A stretch of 64,000 nucleotides of DNA from positions 930,001-994,000 of the forward strand of contig CP016269.1 of NCBI GenBank assembly GCA_001880285.1. The letters are read 5' to 3'. Position numbers and translations under genes: made by a program. Source of the DNA: Flavobacteriaceae bacterium UJ101 (GTDB lineage Bacteria > Bacteroidota > Bacteroidia > Flavobacteriales > UJ101). The notes under the pieces are model-generated. The model did not search any database. It worked only from the letters and a program-made list of their open reading frames with translations, and had not been told where the DNA came from. Of this stretch, positions 41,132 to 51,703 are shown piece by piece. The first letter of the stretch is position 1. Each line of letters starts with the position of its first letter.

Positions 41132-42967
41132 ATGAAATCTATATATTTAAAATATTTCGTATCTCTATTGTGTATTTGCTACATTTTTTCACAATGTTCT
41201 AGCGATGACGACAATTCTAATGCTGTACCCTCTAAGGTACAGCTCATTTCACCTACTAAAAGTCAATCATGCATCAACTATGATGTAACATTTCAGTGGT
41301 CTAATTCTTTTGATGCAGACGGTGATGATATTTCTTACATCCTTAAAATTTATGACGATGCAACACTTTCTTCTTCTCAAGATATTACAACATCAAACAC
41401 TTCTGAAACTGTAAATCTTGAATTTGGAAAAACATATTATTGGAACGTAATTGCATCTGATGGTTCAAATCAAAGTCAAAGTGACACTAATGAATTCACC
41501 ACTTGCATGGAAGATCATAACCCTGTTCAATTACTCTACCCTGACACAGGCCAAACCTGTGTTAATCCAAACATTAATTTTAAGTGGAGTAAAGCATCTA
41601 TCAACAATAATGATAATATAGAATATACACTACGTCTTTATGATGATTATCAAACCAATCCCAATTCTTTTACTGATCAAACTTTAAATAAAAATCAATT
41701 TGAATTAACTTTAGAAACAGACAAAGAATACGCTTGGCAAATCATATCCCATAATGGAAACACAACTATAGAAAGTGAAATTAAATCATTTACTACTTGT
41801 AAAGAAGATCATAATCCTGTACAACTCATCTATCCTTCTACTAATGTATCTTGTATTAGTCCTTCCATAAATTTTCAATGGGGAAATGCCTCAGTTGATA
41901 ATGAAGAATCTATTGAATATATATTACAAATACTTGATGAAGAAAATAATACTCAAGAGTATACACTCAAAGAAAAACAAAAAGAGGTTATATTAGATTT
42001 TGGGAAAAATTATTCTTGGAAAGTTATTTCTAACAATGGGAATACCACAATGGAGAGTGAACTTAGAGAATTTTCTACCTGTGATGAAGATCATAATCCA
42101 GTCCAGCTTATCTACCCACCTACAGGTCAAACCTGTATTAATAATGATGTTACTTTTCAATGGACAAAGGCTTCAATCAATAATGAAGAAAATATGAACT
42201 ATACCCTTCAAGTCTTTGATGATTATCAAAACAATCCTGATTCATATGAATCGTATACTCTTTCAGAAAACCAAAAGAATCTTGTTCTTAAAATGAATAA
42301 ACAATATGCTTGGAAAGTTGTTTCCAACAACGGGAATACAATACTTGAAAGTGATATCAAATCATTTACTACTTGTAAAGAAGACCATAATCCAGTCCAG
42401 CTTATTTATCCAGCCAATGGACAACTATGTGCCGAAAATGATATAACATTTCAATGGGGAGAAGCATCTACTCAAAATACTGATAATATTCAATATACAT
42501 TTATGATCTATACAGATTATGAAAATAATATTTTTGAAGAAATTCAAACATCTGAAAATACGCTATCTAAAAATTTAGAAAAAGGAAAAGCGTATTATTG
42601 GAAAGTTATTTCTGACAATGGAAATTCTACAATGGAAAGTGAATTATTTTCTTTCTACACTGAAGAAAACACCAATTCTGACTATGCTCCTTATGCACCA
42701 CAATTAGTCGCTCCATCTTCTGATATTTCATCAGGAGCTGTTACCTTAGAATGGACATGCAAAGATATTGATAGTGAAAAACTCACTTATACTATCTATT
42801 TTGGAACAGAAGAAAAGCCTTCTCAAATTATAGCAGATAATATTGAAGATTCTTCTTTCGAAATACAAACAGAAGCAAATATGACCTATTACTGGTTTAT
42901 TAAAGCCCATGATGACACAGGAAACTCTACTCAAGGTCAAGTATGGAGTTTCAATACTCTTGAATAG
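41132..42967 (+). CDS. Modular lipoprotein with six Fn3-like modules (partner of the copy 1 giant protein)
   Basis: A 611-residue lipoprotein (signal ending FSQC, Cys21) made of about six beta-sandwich modules of roughly 95 residues, like Fn3/SusE-type domains. Modules 2-5 each open with EDHNPVQL(I/L)YP, at residues 127, 225, 319 and 417. Modules 1-4 start with a Cys after a GQTC-type turn and end with a Cys in F(T/S)TC, so each could form one disulfide. Module 5 has only the first Cys, which could pair with the one in the last module (LEWTCKD). It starts 6 bp after the giant gene. The shorter relative at 47911 holds the same relation to copy 2. The function is unknown; surface binding or anchoring is likely. 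Confidence 0.8.
   Translation: MKSIYLKYFVSLLCICYIFSQCSSDDDNSNAVPSKVQLISPTKSQSCINYDVTFQWSNSFDADGDDISYILKIYDDATLSSSQDITTSNTSETVNLEFGKTYYWNVIASDGSNQSQSDTNEFTTCMEDHNPVQLLYPDTGQTCVNPNINFKWSKASINNNDNIEYTLRLYDDYQTNPNSFTDQTLNKNQFELTLETDKEYAWQIISHNGNTTIESEIKSFTTCKEDHNPVQLIYPSTNVSCISPSINFQWGNASVDNEESIEYILQILDEENNTQEYTLKEKQKEVILDFGKNYSWKVISNNGNTTMESELREFSTCDEDHNPVQLIYPPTGQTCINNDVTFQWTKASINNEENMNYTLQVFDDYQNNPDSYESYTLSENQKNLVLKMNKQYAWKVVSNNGNTILESDIKSFTTCKEDHNPVQLIYPANGQLCAENDITFQWGEASTQNTDNIQYTFMIYTDYENNIFEEIQTSENTLSKNLEKGKAYYWKVISDNGNSTMESELFSFYTEENTNSDYAPYAPQLVAPSSDISSGAVTLEWTCKDIDSEKLTYTIYFGTEEKPSQIIADNIEDSSFEIQTEANMTYYWFIKAHDDTGNSTQGQVWSFNTLE
41510..42670 (+). repeat. Four tandem ~290-bp in-gene repeats
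   Basis: Repeat units start at 41510, 41804, 42086 and 42380, each with a GAAGA(T/C)CATAA(T/C)CC start that encodes EDHNP. Spacing is 294, 282 and 294 bp. Parts of the third and fourth units are almost identical at the DNA level (AATCCAGTCCAGCTTAT), which implies recent expansion or conversion. Confidence 0.88.
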
Positions 42968-42995
42968 AAACAATTATTTTAAATTATATTTTAAT

Positions 42996-43030
42996 AAAAA
43001 CCCTAAATTATTTTTGGGGTTTTTATTATT
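42996..43030 (+). terminator. Terminator after cassette 1
   Basis: AAAAACCC pairs with GGG-TTTTT around an A+T-rich loop and ends in a T run, 30 bp after the modular lipoprotein stop. Confidence 0.65.
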
Positions 43031-43072
43031 TTTTTATTATTTTTATCCTTAAACTAAAATGAGATCAGAGAA

Positions 43073-43489
43073 ATGTACAAACTTTTTATTGTTAGTATAT
43101 ACTTTTTGTTTATTACTGGTTGTAACTCCCAAAAAGTCGTAAAAAACACAACTCAAGATAAAGAATTTGAAAAATCTAATTCTGAAGTAATGCTACAACA
43201 AAAAATCAAACAATCTAATTTCAAGAATCCAAAAACAACATATAATTCAAATAAAAGTTACGCACTTTGTACAAATGAATTTCAAGGTAGTCGATTAGCT
43301 TCTCGAATTGATTTTTTTATATATGATCTAAAAAATAATATTCTTATTGAAGAAGGTTCTATTATTGGCGATGTTTATTGGGAAGATGATTTTACTATAA
43401 TTCTAGATCCATATGTAGGTATGGTTCAAGAAAACACACCTATTAACAACACTAAAAAATCTGTTAAAAAAATACATTTAAATAAATAA
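43073..43489 (+). CDS. Small uncharacterized lipoprotein between the two cassettes
   Basis: A 138-residue lipoprotein (signal ending FITGC, Cys17). After a polar linker, the folded part (about 60-125) has short beta-rich segments (YALCTNEFQGSRLASRIDFFIYDLKNN, broken by a turn, then DVYWEDDFTIILDPY). I do not recognise a family. It lies after the cassette 1 terminator and 85 bp before copy 2 of the giant gene. It may be a leftover or an accessory gene of the cassette. Confidence 0.65.
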   Translation: MYKLFIVSIYFLFITGCNSQKVVKNTTQDKEFEKSNSEVMLQQKIKQSNFKNPKTTYNSNKSYALCTNEFQGSRLASRIDFFIYDLKNNILIEEGSIIGDVYWEDDFTIILDPYVGMVQENTPINNTKKSVKKIHLNK

Positions 43490-43574
43490 TAAACTCTCTC
43501 TAACTTTCTTAAACTCATAAAAAAGATATTTTTAGTATTCTTTAATATGAACTCTTAAACTAAAAATAAATTAT

Positions 43575-45989
43575 ATGAGGACATTACTACTCCGGTTAAC
43601 AGCCACAGCGTTGTTAATCAGCTTAACTTATTCCTGTAACAAGGATCCAAAACCTAAATCTACTCTCGATTTCCAAAAAAATAATACCCGGAAATCCAAA
43701 CTTAGAATCAAAAAATCTAAAGAAGAAAAACAAAAAAAAGCCAAAGGCTATGCCGATTTTATCAAATCCATTACCGTTCCTATGGGACAAAATGAATCCG
43801 GGTATTCCGAAGGTCACTTCTTTAATGAATTTCTTAAAGCTAAAAAAAATAAACAACGCTTCCTAAGTCAAAAAGCAAACCTAGATCTTTATACTGCCTA
43901 TACTGATAATATCACTTGGGAAGAAAGAGGTCCTGCCAACGTCCCAGGACGTTTAAGACAAATTGCCATTCATCCTACCAATAAAAACCTTTGGTACATC
44001 GGTACTGTCGGTGGGGGAGTATGGAAAACCGAAGATGCCGGTTCTACATTTACCAATCTAACCGATTTTAAAATCCCTAATCTCGCAACCTCTTTTGTTG
44101 TACTCTCTGCTGCTAATACTTCTACCATATATGCCGGAACTGGTGAACCTTTTAACGGAACAGGTATGATTGGAGGTATTGGTATTGTCAAATCTACAGA
44201 CGAAGGACAAAATTGGTCTATACTAGACAGTACTACTCAAATGGGGGATATCGCTCGTATGTTTATTAGCCAAACCAATGAAAATATTCTCGTTGTGGCA
44301 ACCACTTCTGGTGTTTATAAAACAATCGATGGCGGTAACTCTTGGACAAGAACCTATGCCAATGGTTCTATGCAAGATCTCAAAGCGGCTCCTTCTGATC
44401 CTAATATCTTATATGCTTATGACGATTCAAACAACTCCATTATCAAAAGTACTGACCAAGGAAATACATGGAATACCGTTTACACACCAACCATCGGTGA
44501 TAGTAGAATTGAAATTGCCATTTCTCACCAAACACCTGATAAGGTATATGGATCTGTTTATACAGGTAATGGTAGAGATGAAGTTATTGTCTCTTCCGAT
44601 GGAGGTACGACTTGGAATTTAGCTCCCGAAAATGCAGATAACTTGGCTCAATTCCCTGGACTCGCTGAATATATGGGAGGTCAAGGATGGTACGACAACA
44701 CCATCAATGTACATCCTACAAATGATAATATTATCTACTTGGGAGGAGTAAATTTATTTAAAAGTACCCTATCTGAAGTTAACGGGTCTCTTCAAAAATT
44801 AACAGAACCTATTACCGATGTTTATGGACAATTCTTCCCTCAAACTGGTAAAAATTTAAAAGTACATCCTGATCAGCATACTATTGAGTATATTCATGGA
44901 GATAATGGACAATACCAACTCATCATTGGAAATGATGGAGGAATTGCCATTAGTAATATGGGAACGGATCCTGGATTCGCCGAAGGAGATTGGATCACTG
45001 GAAGTGTAACTGGACTTAACAATACTCAATTCTATGGAGCCGATAAAAAAAATGGAGCTGATCAATACATTGCAGGAGCTCAGGATAATGGAACCTATGT
45101 CTCTCCTGACAATCCTAGTTCAACATCTGCTCACAATTTTGTAATTGGCGGTGATGGTTTTGAATGTGTATGGAATTATGATGATTCCAATAAAGTATTG
45201 GGAGGTAGCCAAAATAATGGTTTAGCTGTTAGTAACGATGGTGGAGTTAGTTTTACACGTAGTGGTGCTATCCGAACAGGAGGTCCTTTTGTTACTCGTT
45301 TCGCCAATGCTAAAAACAATGCTGATGTTGTTTATGCAATGAATGGATCTGCAGGTATATACAAAACCAGTGATTTTGGGCAAAATTGGAAAACCAATTC
45401 TATTCCTTATGTATTAAGTTCTGCAGCAGGTGATGTAGCTGTTTCAACTGCAAACCCTGCTATTGTATGGGCTGGTAAAGCAGGTGGTAATTTGAGAGGT
45501 ACTGATTTACCACTTTTTGTATCAACTGATGAAGGAGAAACATTTACTGCTGTCTATCCAAAACATACAGGACTTGCTTTTATTAGTGGGATCGAAACAC
45601 ATTCTACAGATCCTAATACAGCGTATATGTTAATGAGTGTTCGTGGACATTCTAAAATTATGAGAACGGAAGATTTGGGGCAAACATGGGAAGATATTAC
45701 AGGTTTTGCAGGGGATGGATCTCCTAGTACTAACGGATTCCCTGATGTTCCAGCTTATTCTGTATTATCGATCCCTAATACAGACGTATTATGGGCCGGT
45801 ACTGAAATTGGTATTTTTCAATCTCTAGATAATGGTGATACTTGGGAATATTTAGATGAAAACATTCCTGCTGTTTCTGTTTGGGATATGAAAATTGTAA
45901 ACGATGAAATCGTCATTTCAACTTACGGCCGTGGTTTATGGACCGCTTCAGTTCCCGATTTATTAGGTTATGAACCACCTGCTTATCTA
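43575..45989 (+). repeat. Duplicated 2.4-kb block, copy 2
   Basis: This is the second copy of the block at 37157-39574, offset 6418 bp. Near-identity runs to about 45320, then it becomes patchy, with identical tracts such as the one coding for the SKIMRTEDLGQTW stretch, and ends just after the last Asp-box. Confidence 0.95.
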
Positions 45990-47906
45990 AAAGCTCCAAA
46001 AATCACAAGTGGAAATCAAGTATGGGGTCAAAATACTGTTAATATTACATATAATTTAGTTTCTCCTTATGATGAAACAAAAATTTTTGTTAATGATGAG
46101 GAATTTGAAGCATTAGGTTCTAATACCGATAAACAAACAGGACTTACTAAACAAATTAGTTTATCAGCTTATAGTCCTGAGGTTACCATTAAACTTGTTT
46201 CTACTCAAGGAGAAGAAACTAGAACTTCAGCAGAAGTAACTATCCCTCTTATAGATTTCGAATCAGAAACGGAAGAATACATCGCTAATTTTGAAACTGA
46301 ATTCAATGTATTAGAATATGCCTTTGAAAATCCATTAGATGGAACTAGAGGATTTGGTTGGTTTGGTTTAGGTTGGTCTACCGGAAACTTTATTTTAAAT
46401 GAAGATTTATATTATGCCAATGATAGCCAATATATAGCTATGACTTCACAACCTATCTTCATAAGAGGTGATGAAACATCTAAATTAGATTATATTGATA
46501 TAGCCTTAGTGGAACCAGGTGACGGAACCAATTTATGGGATTATGTAGTTGTAGAAGCCTCCAAAGATGGTGAAAACTGGATTGAATTAACCGAAAAATA
46601 TGATGCTAATGCTCACCAAGATTGGTTAGAAGCTTATACTTTAGCCGGTCCTAATGGTAATTTCACTGCAAACGAATCTCAGTATAAGCAAACCATTGTT
46701 GATTTAAATGAACATTTCAAAAATGGTGACCTTGTATTAATTCGTTTTAAATTAGTCAGTGATGCTGCCGTTAGTAATTGGGGGTGGTTCTTAGATGAAA
46801 TCAAAATTCAAGAAAATATTCCTACTGATGGAGCCGATCTTACACCTACAGCAATGACTATTAATACAGATCCTTTGGCTATTGGTGAAAGTGGAGACTT
46901 TAGTTTTACTATTTCAAATATTGGAAATCAAGATGCAACTGCTACAACAGCAAGTTTATATTATTCCACTAGTGAAATGTTAGATGACAATGCCGTTCTA
47001 ATAGGTTCTCATACTGTGAATGCTTTAGCCGTTGGCGCAGAAGAAACATATAATGAAATGTTCACTATACCAAGTACTCTAAAAACAGGGAAATATTATT
47101 TCCATTATAAAATAGATACTGAAAATACTGTCACTGAATTAATTGAAAGTAATAACTTCATCAATCAAATGGCTTCTGTAGTACCTCTTTCTAAAAATGC
47201 AGATAACTATATTATAAAAGTAGAAGATGAAACATGTGAAAACCAAAATAATGGTTCTATCAATGTAACAGTTAAGGAAGCTCTTAATTATACTTATACT
47301 ATTAGTGGTGATTCTGTTTCAGAAGAAGGAACTTTCACTGATATTTTATCATTCGATAACTTATCTGCTGGAACTTATACACTTTGTTTTGGATTAGAAA
47401 GTAATCCTACTTATAAACAATGTTTCGATTTAGTAGTAGGTGAACCTTCCAATTTATTAGCAACAACTAGTGTTGATAAATCAAGTAGAACTGTTACCGT
47501 TAATATTGAAGGAGGAACAGCTCCATATAATATTACTTTAAATGGAAGAACATATTCTGTTAACACCAATTCTGTAGACTTACCGCTTACAACTGGAAGC
47601 AATCACATTGCCATTTCTTCTGACATTGTTTGTGAAGGAACTGTAATTGATACAATTAACACCGAACAATTAGAAGTAAATGCATATCCAAACCCTGTAA
47701 TCAACCAATTATTTATTACCATTCCTACAACATATACTTTAAAACAAATTCCTGTTCAAGTATATACAGCAAATGGATTATTGGTATTAAACAATATCTA
47801 TGATATTCATAACAATACAGTAGAAGTTAATGCTACAAGTCTTGGAAGTGGATTATATTTTGTGAAAATTGGTAATTTAGAAACTGTTAAAATCATTAAA
47901 AAGTAA
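43575..47906 (+). CDS. Giant Asp-box surface protein with lipobox, CARDB domain and T9SS sorting domain, copy 2
   Basis: A 1443-residue paralogue of the protein at 37157. The signal and lipobox (LTYSC, Cys21) and the Asp-box propellers (first ~800 residues) are nearly the same in sequence. After GRGLWTASVPDL the two diverge. Copy 2 keeps the jelly-roll-like domain (DGTNLWDYVVVEASKDG, GWFLDEIKI) and then has an extra CARDB-type domain (DLTPTAMTINTDPLAIGESG to TELIESNNF), which accounts for the greater length. It ends in a T9SS type A domain (AYPNPVINQLFI ... GLYFVKI ... KIIKK). The partner lipoprotein gene follows after 4 bp. The diverged ends suggest different targets or partners on a shared propeller. 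Confidence 0.88.
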   Translation: MRTLLLRLTATALLISLTYSCNKDPKPKSTLDFQKNNTRKSKLRIKKSKEEKQKKAKGYADFIKSITVPMGQNESGYSEGHFFNEFLKAKKNKQRFLSQKANLDLYTAYTDNITWEERGPANVPGRLRQIAIHPTNKNLWYIGTVGGGVWKTEDAGSTFTNLTDFKIPNLATSFVVLSAANTSTIYAGTGEPFNGTGMIGGIGIVKSTDEGQNWSILDSTTQMGDIARMFISQTNENILVVATTSGVYKTIDGGNSWTRTYANGSMQDLKAAPSDPNILYAYDDSNNSIIKSTDQGNTWNTVYTPTIGDSRIEIAISHQTPDKVYGSVYTGNGRDEVIVSSDGGTTWNLAPENADNLAQFPGLAEYMGGQGWYDNTINVHPTNDNIIYLGGVNLFKSTLSEVNGSLQKLTEPITDVYGQFFPQTGKNLKVHPDQHTIEYIHGDNGQYQLIIGNDGGIAISNMGTDPGFAEGDWITGSVTGLNNTQFYGADKKNGADQYIAGAQDNGTYVSPDNPSSTSAHNFVIGGDGFECVWNYDDSNKVLGGSQNNGLAVSNDGGVSFTRSGAIRTGGPFVTRFANAKNNADVVYAMNGSAGIYKTSDFGQNWKTNSIPYVLSSAAGDVAVSTANPAIVWAGKAGGNLRGTDLPLFVSTDEGETFTAVYPKHTGLAFISGIETHSTDPNTAYMLMSVRGHSKIMRTEDLGQTWEDITGFAGDGSPSTNGFPDVPAYSVLSIPNTDVLWAGTEIGIFQSLDNGDTWEYLDENIPAVSVWDMKIVNDEIVISTYGRGLWTASVPDLLGYEPPAYLKAPKITSGNQVWGQNTVNITYNLVSPYDETKIFVNDEEFEALGSNTDKQTGLTKQISLSAYSPEVTIKLVSTQGEETRTSAEVTIPLIDFESETEEYIANFETEFNVLEYAFENPLDGTRGFGWFGLGWSTGNFILNEDLYYANDSQYIAMTSQPIFIRGDETSKLDYIDIALVEPGDGTNLWDYVVVEASKDGENWIELTEKYDANAHQDWLEAYTLAGPNGNFTANESQYKQTIVDLNEHFKNGDLVLIRFKLVSDAAVSNWGWFLDEIKIQENIPTDGADLTPTAMTINTDPLAIGESGDFSFTISNIGNQDATATTASLYYSTSEMLDDNAVLIGSHTVNALAVGAEETYNEMFTIPSTLKTGKYYFHYKIDTENTVTELIESNNFINQMASVVPLSKNADNYIIKVEDETCENQNNGSINVTVKEALNYTYTISGDSVSEEGTFTDILSFDNLSAGTYTLCFGLESNPTYKQCFDLVVGEPSNLLATTSVDKSSRTVTVNIEGGTAPYNITLNGRTYSVNTNSVDLPLTTGSNHIAISSDIVCEGTVIDTINTEQLEVNAYPNPVINQLFITIPTTYTLKQIPVQVYTANGLLVLNNIYDIHNNTVEVNATSLGSGLYFVKIGNLETVKIIKK

Positions 47907-47910
47907 AAAT

Positions 47911-48603
47911 ATGAAACGAATATATGCAATCTTAATCATCACATCCAGTATTTTATTTACTGGATGTGACAATGGAAGTAGCGGTAGTACAGGAGGAGCT
48001 TCCAATATCGTTCCTACCAGAGCTGTATCCATTTACCCTATACAAAATCAACTTTGTACAGAAAATACCATTAATTTTCAATGGAATGCATCTAAAGATG
48101 CCAATGGAGATGCTATTGAATATACCTTACGTGTTTATACTGACTTTCCTAATAAAGATATGTATGACGACTATACAACCACTGAATTAAGTCATACATT
48201 AACATTAGAAAAAGGAAAAGCATACTATTGGGAAGTCATTGCAAGTGACGGAGAAGGTGAAATAAGTGGTGACTTTCGCCAATTTTATACAGAATCTGAT
48301 GCTATTGTAAATTATGCTCCTTTCTCTGCTGAGCTTATATCCCCAGAGATATTAAGCGAATTAGATGCTGGAACTACTACTTTAGAATGGTCATGCACAG
48401 ATTTAGATGATGACCCTTTGACCTATACTGTTTATTTCGGAATGGATGACTCTTCATTGGAAATGGTTGCTGAAAACATAGAAAGTACTACTTTTGATGT
48501 TACTACAGAAGCTGGGAACCAATATTTCTGGTCAGTTAAAGCAACGGATCCTTCTGGAACTGCAACACAAGGACAAACATGGTCTTTTTACACAAAAGAA
48601 TAG
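47911..48603 (+). CDS. Two-module lipoprotein (partner of the copy 2 giant protein)
   Basis: A 230-residue lipoprotein (signal ending LFTGC, Cys19) with two Fn3-like modules. Both modules align with the last two modules of the 611-residue lipoprotein at 41132: LCTENTINFQWN...KGKAYYWEVIASDG matches module 5, and TTLEWSCTDLDDDPLTYTVYFG...GQTWSF matches module 6. It lacks the four EDHNP-type repeat modules. Apart from the lipid-bearing one it has two cysteines, one per module, which could pair. It lies 4 bp after the giant gene, showing that the gene pair was duplicated as a unit. Role unknown. Confidence 0.8.
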   Translation: MKRIYAILIITSSILFTGCDNGSSGSTGGASNIVPTRAVSIYPIQNQLCTENTINFQWNASKDANGDAIEYTLRVYTDFPNKDMYDDYTTTELSHTLTLEKGKAYYWEVIASDGEGEISGDFRQFYTESDAIVNYAPFSAELISPEILSELDAGTTTLEWSCTDLDDDPLTYTVYFGMDDSSLEMVAENIESTTFDVTTEAGNQYFWSVKATDPSGTATQGQTWSFYTKE

Positions 48604-48622
48604 TTTAAAACTATATAAAAGT

Positions 48623-48651
48623 AAAAACCCTGAGAAATTCTCAGGGTTTTT
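48623..48651. terminator. Bidirectional terminator after cassette 2, overlapping the ribF end
   Basis: A 13-bp stem (48623-48635 with 48639-48651) with a 3-base loop and T tail serves cassette 2. Read from the other strand it also ends ribF, whose stop codon at 48641 lies inside the hairpin. Confidence 0.85.
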
Positions 48652-49573
48652 TATTGACTAGATTTTTTGCCTTATGATAATCTAATTCAATTTGTTTTCT
48701 TAATTCCTCTATAGAATTAAATTTCTTCTCTTCTCTAATTTTCTGAAGAAAACTTATTTTTAATTTTTTATTATAGATCTCTTGATCAAAATCAAATAAA
48801 AAAGCCTCTATTCTATCTTCCTCACCTTCAACCGTAGGTCTAGTCCCTATATGAACCAAACCATAATAATTTTTTGAATTATAGATGGTTTGAAACAAAT
48901 AAACTCCTTTTTTAGGTATTAATTTTTCTGGATCTACTTTTAAATTGGCTGTAGGAAAATTCAAAGTCCTCCCTATTTTATCTCCATGAATAACAAGACC
49001 TTCTATTGAATAATTATAATTTAATAACTGATTTGCTTTTTCAATTTCTCCTTCTAATAAAGCATTTCGAATTTTAGTGGAACTTACCGTTATATCAGAA
49101 AAACTTTGAGCATCAATTTTTACTAAGTCAAAATCATACACTTCTGATAACTCTTCTAAATCATCAAAAGATCCCTCTCTATTTCTACCAAAATGATGAT
49201 CATAACCTATAATAAGTTCATTGATTCCAATTTGATTCACCAATAAATTTCGAACAAAATCTGTTGAATTTAACCTTGAAAACTCTTTGGTAAAAGGATG
49301 TACAATAACATAATCCAAACCTGTTTTCTCCAATAAATCTAATTTTTCTTTTTGTAATGATAGCATCTTTAATGCTACACCTTCTTGTAAAACCTTTCTA
49401 GGATGAGGAGCAAACGTTAGTAAAACAGACTTCCCTTTTCTATCTTTTGCCCTATTAACCACTTCATTTAAAATTTTTTGATGTCCTAAATGGACACCAT
49501 CATACATCCCAAGTGTTAAAACAATGGTTGAATCTGAGTCATTAAAATCCGTTATACTTTGAAAAATTTCCAC
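48641..49573 (-). CDS. ribF: Bifunctional riboflavin kinase/FAD synthetase
   Basis: Makes FMN from riboflavin and then FAD. The 310-residue protein has the N-terminal nucleotidyltransferase half with LGMYDGVHLGHQ (HxGH motif), IIGYDHHFGRNREG and the SSTKIRNALLEG motif, then the C-terminal riboflavin kinase half with GRTLNFPTANL and the catalytic-Glu region RIEAFLFDFDQEIY. The length fits the family. It stands alone on the minus strand, facing atpD. The stop lies in a shared terminator. Confidence 0.95.
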   Translation of the reverse strand: MEIFQSITDFNDSDSTIVLTLGMYDGVHLGHQKILNEVVNRAKDRKGKSVLLTFAPHPRKVLQEGVALKMLSLQKEKLDLLEKTGLDYVIVHPFTKEFSRLNSTDFVRNLLVNQIGINELIIGYDHHFGRNREGSFDDLEELSEVYDFDLVKIDAQSFSDITVSSTKIRNALLEGEIEKANQLLNYNYSIEGLVIHGDKIGRTLNFPTANLKVDPEKLIPKKGVYLFQTIYNSKNYYGLVHIGTRPTVEGEEDRIEAFLFDFDQEIYNKKLKISFLQKIREEKKFNSIEELRKQIELDYHKAKNLVNKKP

Positions 49574-49653
49574 TTAGAATGTCTTTTAAAAAATATTTTC
49601 TCCAAAACTATAAAAAAATGCTGTAAAAATTCATCATTTCAAATGAAAGACGC

Positions 49654-49661
49654 TATATTTG
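49654..49661 (+). promoter_or_regulatory. -7 promoter element of atpD
   Basis: TATATTTG matches TAnnTTTG and lies 35 bases before the ATG at 49697. No clear -33 TTTG could be assigned. Confidence 0.55.
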
Positions 49662-49675
49662 CATAAATTTTTTAA

Positions 49676-51199
<1,524 letters not shown>

Positions 51200-51202
51200 A
51201 AT

Positions 51203-51261
51203 AATCAAGAATTAAGAATTATAAATAATAGTTCTTGATTCTTCATTTTTAATTCTTAATT
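51203..51261 (+). repeat. Overlapping inverted repeats between atpD and atpC
   Basis: AATCAAGAA (51203-51211) pairs with TTCTTGATT (51232-51240). AATTAAGAATT (51210-51220) pairs with AATTCTTAATT (51251-51261), which ends at the atpC start codon. The two left arms overlap by two bases, so the structures may compete. Since no T tail is present, control of atpC translation is more likely than termination. Confidence 0.55.
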
Positions 51262-51528
51262 ATGAATGTAGATATCATTACACCTGAAAAAAAATTATAC
51301 AGTGGAACAGTAAAATCAGTTTATGTTCCGGGTGTTAACGGTGAATTCCAAATGTTGGATAACCACGCACCTATTGTATCTATTTTAAAAGCAGGTAAAA
51401 TTAAATTAGAAGCCCCTGAAGCAGAAACTTCAAACCTTGAACAAGGAGAAAAAGGTTTATACGAAATAACAGTTGAAGGTGGTGTTATTGAAATGAATCA
51501 TGGGAAAATTATTATTCTAGCTGAGTAA
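51262..51528 (+). CDS. atpC: F1Fo ATP synthase epsilon subunit (short form)
   Basis: An 88-residue protein matching only the N-terminal beta-sandwich of epsilon (MNVDIITPEKKLYSG, then VPGVNGEFQMLDNHAPIVSIL and closing MNHGKIIILAE). The C-terminal two-helix domain, which blocks ATP hydrolysis in many bacteria, is absent. Short epsilon subunits are usual in flavobacteria, so this is probably complete and not truncated. It forms a unit with atpD, 62 bp downstream, with inverted repeats in the gap. A terminator follows. Confidence 0.94.
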   Translation: MNVDIITPEKKLYSGTVKSVYVPGVNGEFQMLDNHAPIVSILKAGKIKLEAPEAETSNLEQGEKGLYEITVEGGVIEMNHGKIIILAE

Positions 51529-51550
51529 TATAAAACCATAAAATAATATA

Positions 51551-51590
51551 AAAAAGAGCTGTTCTTAAAATTAGAATAGCTCTTTTTTTT
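51551..51590 (+). terminator. Terminator after atpC
   Basis: The stem AAAAAGAGCTGTTCT/AGAATAGCTCTTTTT (one G-T pair) has a 7-base loop and is followed by a long T run, 22 bp after the atpC stop. Confidence 0.9.
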
Positions 51591-51703
51591 GTAAATAAAA
51601 TGTAAGTATAGCATTAAATTAATATTAATACTTTACACTAAACTTACGTATAATTTACAATTCAGTATATTGCGTCCATTATTTTGATCAACTATACTTT
51701 AAA

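Noticed and set aside
41510..42670. Tandem repeats as a CRISPR or satellite array
   Set aside because: The units are in frame, coding, about 290 bp long and encode beta-sandwich modules.
51262..51528. atpC as a truncated gene
   Set aside because: The protein ends cleanly after the beta-sandwich and short epsilon subunits are normal in flavobacteria.
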